Shown here: positions 54,001 through 62,500 of the stretch, piece by piece
Layout of the letters: every line of letters starts with the position of its first letter
Position numbering within the stretch: position 1 is the first letter of the stretch
NCBI GenBank assembly: GCA_003243445.1
Contig: QFQQ01000001.1
Span: 1 to 64,000 of the forward strand
Length of the DNA: 64,000 bases
Source: Citrobacter freundii
GTDB lineage: Bacteria > Bacteroidota > Bacteroidia > Chitinophagales > Chitinophagaceae
Direction: 5' to 3'
Program-made: the position numbers and the translations under genes
Notes under the pieces: model-generated
What the model was told of the DNA's origin: nothing
Database searches by the model: none
The model's input: only the letters and a program-made list of their open reading frames with translations

Positions 54001-54093
54001 CAGTCAGGAACCTTATCAAGCGTCTTCCGTGTTTTAACAATTATTAAATACGAAAACATTCGTCGATCGTTCATTCATTTGTATCTTTAGGTT

Positions 54094-55587
54094 ATGACCA
54101 AAACATTGCTAATTATTCCTGCTCTGTTCTCCACGATATTTGCCCTTGCGCAAAAACAGGCAACTATTGAAAAATGTGATTGTCGTTTCCGAATAGACAG
54201 CGGCTATCTGCGCTCAGTACCTGCGGCATTAAGCGCGGATTCGATTTTTCCGAACCGGATAGACAGCAGCTTCCGGACAAATTGCGGTTACCTTATTGTT
54301 CCGGAAAACAGGCTGAAGAAAAATTCGAAAACTGTAAAGCTTCCCTTCATTATCGTTCGCAGTAAAAACCCGCAGAAAAAAGCGGACCCGGTATTGTTCA
54401 CCAGTGGAGGTCCGGGAAACAGTTCACTGAGCTGGGCACAGGGCATAACACGGAGTTCATTGATTGAAACCCGCGACTGTATTGCATTTGAACAGCGTGG
54501 CACAAGATATGCGATCCCTTACCTCCGCAATACGGAACTGGATAGCGCCTGGCATGAAGCCCGTCGTAATAATCTCTCGATAGACAGCATGACGATCGTT
54601 GGTGTAAAACGTTATAAAGAAAAACTGATCAAACGGGGAATTGATCTTTCAGGATATAACACTGACGAAACGGCGAATGATATAGCAGATCTCCTGAGAT
54701 TATTGAAGATCGATTCTGTCAACCTCTCCGGCGGTTCTTACAGCGGTGGGCTGATGATGGCCGTTGCGCAGAAAGCACCCAATCGTGTCCGTTCCATGGT
54801 ACTTGACTCCCCTCTTCCACTTTTCACTGCCATCGATGAAGATGAGCCGGTGAACTTCATTGAAGCAATGAAGATCTTGTTCCGGCACGTTGAAACAGAC
54901 TCAACCGATCATCAACTGTACAATAACCTCGAGCATCGTTTTCTTGATTACTTCAATTCCATTATCGGAAAATCATTTAAAATGCCGGTTCAGTATAATG
55001 GGAAAACCCTTAACATCTCCTATAACAAAAATGATCTTTTACAGGTCATTGTTTCAGCTATGCTAGATGCCGGTAGAATTAAAGACGTTCCCGGCATTCT
55101 TGTCCGCCTGATCTCCGGTGATCATGAAGCATATATCCGTCCTTATCTTGAAAGAATGATCACCCGTTATCCTGCGCCTGACGGGATGCGGATGGCGGTC
55201 TACTGCGCGGACCAGGCAGCGTATCACAGCCAGGAAACTGTTGAGCAGTTGTACAGGCTCTACCCTTTTATGCGCGGCTACAGGATCAATGATGTGTATA
55301 AAGAGATGTGCGATTGCCTTGCTGTTCCTCCTGTAAACAAACAGATCAAACAACCTTATTACAGCAATATTCCTGCCCTGATCGCAGACGGAGAAATGGA
55401 TGCGGGCTGCAGGCCTTTGTATATGCTGGAGATCAAACATTATTTGCCCAACAGCCAATGTTTACTGTTTATCAATCGCGGACATGGCGTTGGCGGAAAA
55501 GATTTTTATGCCCTCACGCAGCAGTTCATTGATGATCCGCACAAAAAACTGGTCCCGCCCGGGGAAATGATCAGGATATATGAATAA
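54094..55587 (+). CDS. Secreted alpha/beta hydrolase, prolyl/tripeptidyl aminopeptidase-like
   Basis: A 497-residue protein with a signal peptide (TKTLLIIPALFSTIFALA). The alpha/beta-hydrolase core shows the oxyanion region FTSGGPGNSSLSWA (about 104-117), RGTRYAIPYL (about 135-144), the nucleophile elbow LSGGSYSGGLMM with Ser215 or Ser217, and the acid/base ends DGEMDAGCRP (Asp) and NRGHGVGG (His). The TAP-like C-terminal domain supports an exopeptidase. An ATG-proximal TATCTTTA at 54082-54089 resembles a -7 element and, if used, would give almost no leader. It is not part of an obvious operon. Confidence 0.82.
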   Translation: MTKTLLIIPALFSTIFALAQKQATIEKCDCRFRIDSGYLRSVPAALSADSIFPNRIDSSFRTNCGYLIVPENRLKKNSKTVKLPFIIVRSKNPQKKADPVLFTSGGPGNSSLSWAQGITRSSLIETRDCIAFEQRGTRYAIPYLRNTELDSAWHEARRNNLSIDSMTIVGVKRYKEKLIKRGIDLSGYNTDETANDIADLLRLLKIDSVNLSGGSYSGGLMMAVAQKAPNRVRSMVLDSPLPLFTAIDEDEPVNFIEAMKILFRHVETDSTDHQLYNNLEHRFLDYFNSIIGKSFKMPVQYNGKTLNISYNKNDLLQVIVSAMLDAGRIKDVPGILVRLISGDHEAYIRPYLERMITRYPAPDGMRMAVYCADQAAYHSQETVEQLYRLYPFMRGYRINDVYKEMCDCLAVPPVNKQIKQPYYSNIPALIADGEMDAGCRPLYMLEIKHYLPNSQCLLFINRGHGVGGKDFYALTQQFIDDPHKKLVPPGEMIRIYE

Positions 55588-55631
55588 GATCGTATAGCCC
55601 GCTAACAACTTGTCCGCAGGAGCGATCTGCA

Positions 55632-55863
55632 GATTTTATATCAATGTAGTTTAGTTAATGGCTTCAGCGGGCAGGCCGGACTGGTATAGTTCGCTTCCCA
55701 CTATCAATTAAGCCAGAGCCGGGAGCCCCTTAATAGCGGAGTCCCGGCTCTGACTTATACTAACTTCGATAGTGATCTAAATTTGCGCAGCCTGTCCCGG
55801 ACTTGATCCGAGAGCCGCAACAAGCCGATGAAGCCATTAACTAAACTACATTGGATTTTATAT
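55632..55863. mobile_element. MITE-like element with 24-bp TIRs and 10-bp target duplication
   Basis: The element 55642-55853 (212 bp) has perfect 24-bp terminal inverted repeats starting CAATGTAGTTTAGTTAATGG. It is flanked by a perfect 10-bp direct repeat GATTTTATAT (55632-55641 and 55854-55863). The inside contains a further inverted repeat (CACTATCAATTAAGCCAGAGCCGGG... with its complement) but no gene. This is direct evidence for transposition of a non-autonomous element. The rest of the 55588-55927 gap is featureless. Confidence 0.88.
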
Positions 55864-55927
55864 TCCTCTCACTGAAAAGTATCTCCAAAGGAATATGATT
55901 TATATCAGAAAGCGCAGATACCGGCAA

Positions 55928-56998
55928 CTATTGCCTGATCAGCACAACAGTATTCGGTCCTACACCCGGCGCAACACTAAAGTTGAATTTCTTCTTACCA
56001 TTTTTATCAAAACAAAACACTTCGCCAGACTCAAGAAATCCTTTTGAATCGGTGATATAGACATCTCCATTCTCAGGATCAAAATTGATACCATAGGGAG
56101 CTTTGATCGTGGTGCCATCAGTCACGAAATTGGCGCGCGTCTGTGCAAAATCAGTTGTGTTCAATGTGCGAACATAAGGAGATCCGAAATAACCCCCTGT
56201 TGTATACAACAGACCATCATAAAAACGAATCCGGCCAACAGTGGTATCAGCGGACTTCACCACCGAGTTGGTGGCAGTGCTGACTTTTACCAGGCTTGGA
56301 TTAATATCAAAATAATTACCACCGCAGGCAACATAAAGATTTCCGCTGTTATCAGCTGTAATAGAGCCGGGGTTCTTTCCAACTTTTATCTTCTGAAGTT
56401 CCGTCATCGCTACAGGATCGACCACTGACAGCGTGGAATCAAACTCCGCCGTCAGGCCTCCCGAGTTTGAAACATACAGCTTGTCGCCGGAGATCACCAT
56501 ACCATCAGGGTTCTTTCCAACCGTGATGAATTTTTCAATCGCCAGGGAAGCTGTATCGATCACTGCAACCGTTCCGTCGTAAGAAGAAACAAACACTTTA
56601 TTTCTGAAAGGAACCGCATAGCGTGGTTCGCGGTTTGCTCCGTTGCTTTGTTTAAATTCGAGCCGTTTGATCGATTTAGCCGTAAACGCATCAGCAACTT
56701 CTACCGTGCTTGTCACGTTCATCACTATATAGATCTTACCTCCATAGAGAAGGATATCATTTCCCGTATCACCAAACGCATAACCATTGGCTTTTTGAAA
56801 GAAGTCGGTAGTGGTCGTTTTAGTAGCAATATTGTAGTAGGAAAGACTTGAATTATTCTGATTGAAATTTCCTTCATTCAGAATATAGAGACCTGTTGTT
56901 ACCTTAGGCGTTTCCGGAGCAGGATCATCATCTTTATTACAGGAGCTTGCCAGGAACAATAACACAGAGGCCGAAAGCAGCAGCTTTGATGTTTTCAT
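55928..56998 (-). CDS. BtuG-like surface beta-propeller lipoprotein (DUF5074/YncE-like)
   Basis: A 356-residue lipoprotein (LLFLASSCNKDDDP). The mature part is made of repeated propeller blades of about 40-45 residues with recurring VIDTASLAIEKFITVGKNPDG and VDPVAMTELQKIKVGKNPGS type strings, and a final DPENGDVYITDSKGF. In Bacteroides, BtuG proteins of this build are surface lipoproteins that capture vitamin B12 and pair with BtuB. Here the gene follows a BtuB-like receptor by 9 bp under a cobalamin riboswitch, so the same role is likely. Confidence 0.85.
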   Translation of the reverse strand: MKTSKLLLSASVLLFLASSCNKDDDPAPETPKVTTGLYILNEGNFNQNNSSLSYYNIATKTTTTDFFQKANGYAFGDTGNDILLYGGKIYIVMNVTSTVEVADAFTAKSIKRLEFKQSNGANREPRYAVPFRNKVFVSSYDGTVAVIDTASLAIEKFITVGKNPDGMVISGDKLYVSNSGGLTAEFDSTLSVVDPVAMTELQKIKVGKNPGSITADNSGNLYVACGGNYFDINPSLVKVSTATNSVVKSADTTVGRIRFYDGLLYTTGGYFGSPYVRTLNTTDFAQTRANFVTDGTTIKAPYGINFDPENGDVYITDSKGFLESGEVFCFDKNGKKKFNFSVAPGVGPNTVVLIRQ

Positions 56999-57007
56999 GT
57001 TTTACTA

Positions 57008-59008
57008 TTATAAATGATTAAAAAGTAGACTGATCTTATAGGAACGGCCGGGCATTGGATAGTTCCGGACGATATCAAAACGTTCGTCAGACAGATTGTT
57101 CAATTCAGCTTTTACAGTCAGTTTTGTGGCATGAATATTTAATTGTCTCGCAACAAATACATCATGTGTTCCCCAGCCATCAAGCTGATTGGCCGGGTTA
57201 TTCTCTCCAAGTGTATATCTGGTTCCGGAATACGTCACACTATACCCCGCACTCCATTGGCGGAATGCAAAAGACAATATGCCTGATCCGGAATGGTCTG
57301 GCGTATAAGGGATCCTGTCTTTATATCTTGAACTGGTGGGATCGGTAATATCTGTTGCACGCTGCCAGGTGTATGACACACGGCCAAACCATGAAACGGC
57401 TCCGCCAATGACTCCCTGCAATTGGGCCGTAACATCAACTCCCTTTATATCCACTTTACCGAGATTGAGCATCGTCCAGGAGAAAAGATTCTGAGAAGGT
57501 ACTGCCACGATCTTGTCTTTTATCCGGTTAACATATCCGTCTACACTTAAATTGAACTGCTTCAGTTTTCCCCTCAGCTCCTTTACCCAAACCACGCCGG
57601 CATTGTATTGCCTCGCATATTCGGGGCGAAGATTTGTATTGCCGATAAAATTATAATACAGGTCATTGAAGGTTGGCATTCTGAAAACTTCCTTATAGAA
57701 AAACCTGAATGACAACGGCGATCCTTCTTTCCATTTACGGCTGATGCTGAACGAAGGCGTCAATTTTGATCTGTCACCTGCTGACGCCCCAATACTCACC
57801 TGATCTGAAAACCAGGAGAACAGCACAGAGGACTGTACCTGCCATAATGAATCACTGAAGTTCAGCAACGCATTACTCCATTGGGAAAACCGCTCAGGTC
57901 TGGCAAAATTGTTCTTATTCGCATGTAGAAATGTATACGCGCCGTCAGCGGATAATGCGGCTGTAAAATATTGGCTGATCTTATGATCAGCGGCAACGCT
58001 GAGATATGCTTCGTTCTGACGGTATCTGTCATCAAGTCCCCCTGCTCCGTTTTGAAAATCCGGGTTCACATAGCGCGTGTATGCATGATTGAACTTTGCA
58101 TTTACCAGCAAGGAAGTGGCTGAAGACAACGAGCGGTTATATCTTGTCTGAATAAAATAATCGCGGTTATATAATTTTTGCACCGAACGGTCATTAAAGA
58201 AAATAACGGCACCCGGCAAACCCCGTTTTGAATCATAGGTCCAGGCTTTGATCTGTAAACCTGAACTATCGTTAAATGTCTTCAGCAAATTCAATTCTCC
58301 CTGGATGGATCTTAATTCACCATTGCCGCGTTTCTTATCCTCCCTGATATTTCCATTGACCACCGTGAATGGATAATCACCTTTTGATGAAATTGCGTCT
58401 GCCTGTATATTCATTGCCCAGTTCCGGGGCAATACCAAACCTTTTCCGGCAAAAGCCTGCCAGTAGCCAAATGATCCCTGACGCAGACCTCCCTGCCAGG
58501 ACCGGTTCATCGTCTGCGGATAAAACGCGGCGGTATACATCGCCAGTACAGATGCTGATGAGAAAGCCCGCGCCGGCAACAGCGAACCCGGCATATTTGC
58601 CTGGTAAAGATCTATTGACTGCAGGAAACTGCTTGAATAACGGCTCAGATCGATCTGGCCTGTCTGCACATCCGATACAGGAATGCCGTCATACAGCACA
58701 CCTGTTTGCGAAGCGCCAAGACTTCTCACGGAAATGGTTTTAAGCCCACCAATCCCTCCATAATCTTTTACCTGGACACCTGAAAAGAAACGGGCGGCAT
58801 CACCAACCGTGGGAGCATTCACCTGCTGAAGCGTACGCTGATCGAGTGATTGGGAAGGAAGAAGATCAAGAAACAGGTTTCTTTTCTTTACAGCGCGAAG
58901 CGTGACTTTCTGCAGTACACGCGAACTGTCCTGCGCAGAAACGTCATGCATCATCCCTGATGCGATGCCTGTAAAAAACAGTGTGTATACGATCTTAGTT
59001 TTTAACAA
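57008..59008 (-). CDS. btuB: BtuB-like TonB-dependent cobalamin receptor
   Basis: A 666-residue TonB-dependent receptor with signal peptide (IVYTLFFTGIASGMMHDVSA). Plug domain about 35-150 (SQSLDQRTLQQVNAPTVGDA, VRSLGASQTGVLYDGIPV); barrel to the end, finishing in SYKISLLFNHL. Size and direct plug start are as in siderophore/B12 receptors rather than SusC. The upstream riboswitch (59148-59340) makes cobalamin or a related corrinoid the likely substrate. Confidence 0.9.
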   Translation of the reverse strand: MLKTKIVYTLFFTGIASGMMHDVSAQDSSRVLQKVTLRAVKKRNLFLDLLPSQSLDQRTLQQVNAPTVGDAARFFSGVQVKDYGGIGGLKTISVRSLGASQTGVLYDGIPVSDVQTGQIDLSRYSSSFLQSIDLYQANMPGSLLPARAFSSASVLAMYTAAFYPQTMNRSWQGGLRQGSFGYWQAFAGKGLVLPRNWAMNIQADAISSKGDYPFTVVNGNIREDKKRGNGELRSIQGELNLLKTFNDSSGLQIKAWTYDSKRGLPGAVIFFNDRSVQKLYNRDYFIQTRYNRSLSSATSLLVNAKFNHAYTRYVNPDFQNGAGGLDDRYRQNEAYLSVAADHKISQYFTAALSADGAYTFLHANKNNFARPERFSQWSNALLNFSDSLWQVQSSVLFSWFSDQVSIGASAGDRSKLTPSFSISRKWKEGSPLSFRFFYKEVFRMPTFNDLYYNFIGNTNLRPEYARQYNAGVVWVKELRGKLKQFNLSVDGYVNRIKDKIVAVPSQNLFSWTMLNLGKVDIKGVDVTAQLQGVIGGAVSWFGRVSYTWQRATDITDPTSSRYKDRIPYTPDHSGSGILSFAFRQWSAGYSVTYSGTRYTLGENNPANQLDGWGTHDVFVARQLNIHATKLTVKAELNNLSDERFDIVRNYPMPGRSYKISLLFNHL

Positions 59009-59147
59009 TACCGGGTTGTGTTAACGGTCTCTGATAAAATTCAATGGACAGTTGTTCACGGCATTGACAAATAGTTGTGCCAACAAGATGATCATGCCAG
59101 GGATAGCTATTCTTCCAGGCTTTTCCGCGAAGCCGTGAACAACGATG

Positions 59148-59340
59148 TTATGGCAGGTCTTCTGGCTTGAAGCTCAACCTGGCAACCTTCCCGTCCCTTT
59201 TGCAGTGCGGACAGTGGTATGCAGATCCAGGATGTTCATTTCGAAAGCTTCTTACAGCTGCGGGACAGCTCCGGATTTACACCGGATTCCCTTTTAATCC
59301 TCGTAGCCTGCTGGCTACAGGAACCGATAACGGCGCAAAT
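59148..59340 (-). ncRNA. Cobalamin (AdoCbl) riboswitch
   Basis: Read on the minus strand: GGGAATCCGGTG.AAATCCGG followed by AGCTGTCCCGCAGCTGTAA (the B12-box core), a stretch with GACGGGAAGG, and GCCAGAAGACCTGCC at the 3' side. These are the conserved pieces of cobalamin riboswitches in the right order. It lies 140 bp upstream of the btuB-like start codon and should turn off the btuB-btuG-like unit when cobalamin is present. Confidence 0.95.
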
Positions 59341-59394
59341 GTAGCACAAATTTTAACAGGTGCAAGATGGTAGGGTATTTAAGTCAGGAGAATT

Positions 59395-59560
59395 GTTTTA
59401 TCCGGATTACGCGGATTTCGCGAATTAATGTTTGCGGGTGGTATTATCTCAGGATCCCGAAAGCCCAGGTCAGTAATATACAACCCCTAAAAAAAACTAC
59501 GCGGACCACACAAATCATTTTCCTCCACAGGAAAACAATTCGCGTAATCCGCGTAATACA
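59395..59560. repeat. Inverted repeat downstream of the T9SS protein gene
   Basis: GGATTACGCGGATTTCGCGAATT (starting about 59402) pairs with AATTCGCGTAATCCGCGTAA (about 59539-59558). The words (CGCGGATTACG) are relatives of the CGCAGATT words in other elements. It sits between the giant surface protein's stop codon and the riboswitch promoter. Apart from it and the riboswitch, the 59009-59572 gap is empty. Confidence 0.7.
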
Positions 59561-59572
59561 TTTGCGTACCGC

Positions 59573-62500
59573 CTAAGGTCTGATCAGTATCTGTTTAGTA
59601 AACACCGTTCCATCCCCCAGCGTCACTTTCACCAGGTAAATACCACCGGGAAGATTAACATTCACCAATCCGTAACCCGCGGCTATACCTACAGAATTCT
59701 TCAGCACATTTCTGCCGGCGATATCCCACCATTCAACAGATGCATTCTGCTGGGACTGACCAAAGCCCGAGAGATAGATCGTATTGCGTGCCGGATTTGG
59801 ATAAATATCCATTGCTGTTTTCTGACTGCGGTCGACCTTCACCACTTTTGACCAGCTGGACTTGCCGTTAAGATCCGTTTGCTTCAGGCGATAGTAGCTC
59901 ACGCCATTGAGCGGCAGCGGATCGATCGTTGAATAAGTGAGTGCGGTATTGCTGTTTCCTCCCGGAGCTTTTGAAGCTATTTGTGATAAGGTTTTGAATG
60001 AAACTGCGTCAGTACTTCTTTCAATGTTAAAGTGACTGTTGTTATTTTCTGAAGCTGTGATCCAGGAAAGTGATACAGCATTATTCTCCGGTACTGCCTT
60101 GAAATCCATCAGCGTGACCGGCAGTGTATTCATTCCTCCTACGATATTTCCCAATGCAAAAGTGGAGAACGAAGTGAATGAAGAAGGACTGGAAGTTGAG
60201 CGGATACTTCCGGTCAGATTTGCGCCTCCGGCAAAGGCTGGCGCACCGGATCCGCCGATATCGATCCATGAAGTGGGCGCATTATAAACGTTTTTAACGA
60301 TCGTTGTCTTTGAACCGTCAGTCACAGCATCATTACTTCCAAAGAAGATCTCGATACTTTGATTACCGGAAAGATCTGTAGAAGGTGTATTGACCATTGA
60401 AGAGTTGTAACGATTGACGGTATAATATCGTACTTCTGAAACTTTCTGCACGGAAAACGGAAGCGTATAATTCAATGCCTTCGCACTCGCTTTGATCATC
60501 TCGGCCTGGTAAGTATAAAGATTGCCATTCGTATGATTGACCGTTAAAGCAAGCGGGCGGCTGTCAGTGTTATCGCCGATCGGGAAGTTCAACGTCGTCA
60601 AACCGGATGCCTGCTTCTGAAACCGCATCGGCCCGGATACATAGCTGGCCGATAACGCAGAGCCGACTGCAGTTGTGGAATTGTTCAGCATCGTTAAGAT
60701 AGCTGCCGCAGATGTATGCAGCAGACCACTATTGAACGTAAGCGTTTTACTTATGTTTACATTGCTGTTAAGTGTAACTCCGCTACCGGTATTGTTCATG
60801 ATCATTCTCGCGATCACGGGAACAGCGGAACCAGCGGTAACCGATATTGACTGCGATCCTGAGCCATTGAAATTAGCAGTACCTGCATTGCCTCCAAACA
60901 CGATCGCAGCTGAGGAAGGCGAGCTGATCGAAACATTACCTGCATAATCTGAAGTAGCATTATAGTTAGGATACAACTTACCCGTACCAGTCTGAATAAA
61001 AGTCACATCACCAGTATGTGTATCGCCATTAGTATATGCCAGCGCCAGATAACCGGTCCCCGTGACGGTAAAGCTGGCCGTTGACTGAAATTGATTGCCT
61101 CCAACGCAGTTATCGCTGGAAATGCCGGTTTTAGTAAATGTCACCGGACTAGCGAACGTAGTACTGTTCAGCAGAATGCCACCACTGGTTGCCATAATCG
61201 GACCACCAAAACTGGATGACGGCCCTAACGAAAGTGTTCCGCCTGACATGTTAATGTTTTGTGTTGCGGTCCCTGTTTGTGTAAATTGTCTTAACAATAA
61301 TGTACCCGAACCGAACCCGGCCGCTCCAATGCTGATGCTGCGTCCCGATGAGAGCGTAGCATTAGCAGATCCATTATTGCAGAATTGCACTCCTGCACCT
61401 GTCGGAGAGGTAACAATGATATCATTCTCAAAGGAAGTACCGATGCTATTGTTGGAAACATAGATGCCGGAATTGTTCGCGGGCGAATTATTGAAGGTCG
61501 TGACTCCGCGGAATATATTTCCCGTGCTGCTTTGAGCAATGTGCATATTTGCCGTTCCGGTATTATTGAAAACAGCTGCCGCATTAAAAATATCAGGATA
61601 GTTGCTTGCCATCACAATAGCATTGGGACCTGAAGAGGTAATTATCGCTGAATCGTTGAACACGTTATTACCAGTACTGTAATCAGAGTTGCTTCCATTC
61701 TTCGTACAGTTAACTTTACCATTGAATGTGGCACCATTAAAATACAAGCCCGGGCTTACTGATGTAATGTCTCCGTTAAAAACAGATGAAGGTCCGTATT
61801 GTATATAACTTGCAGTATTGCTTAACGTCAGATTCACTGGTGCATTACCCAATTTTGTAAACTGGCGCAATTGTAGATTTCCGGAATTAAAGCCATCGCT
61901 GCCAACAGCGATCGTTCTACCTGCCGCAAGCGTTGCCGAAGCACTTGTATTGCCACCGCAAAAACGAACTCCCGTCGAACTGCCGGTACTGTTTACATAA
62001 ATATCCCCATAATACATATTTCCTGGTTTCGACCATGCAGGCAGTATCCTTTCAGAACCGCTGCTCGTAAAAGTCACATCTGCCCTGCACGTATCGGGAT
62101 ATCGATCACCAAATAGGAAATATCCTGAACCCGCATTATTAAAATAGGCTGTTGACTGGAATATATTTCCACCATCACTTCCGTCATTGGCCGGACCAGT
62201 CTTCGTAAAAGCAACGCTACCCAAATATTCGGCGCCGTTTAATAAAATGGATGGACTGGATGCAGTTACATTTCCGCCGATGGAACAAAGCGGGCCGATC
62301 GTGAGGTTAGCGGTGCCCGTTAAAGGAAGATCAACATCCTGATTACCTAATTGCCTGAACCTGCGGATAGTGAGTGTACCTCCTGTGTAACCATAATTCC
62401 CGACCCGGATTGTATGGCCAGCTTTCATAGTGATATAACTGTTAGTATTATTTGCGATATAGATACCACGGGAAGTGCTGCTGCTTGCAACAGTGACGTC

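Noticed and set aside
61095..61463. 122-residue plus-strand frame, and others opposite the T9SS gene
   Set aside because: They are antisense shadows within the long repeat gene; periodic sequence keeps reverse frames open.
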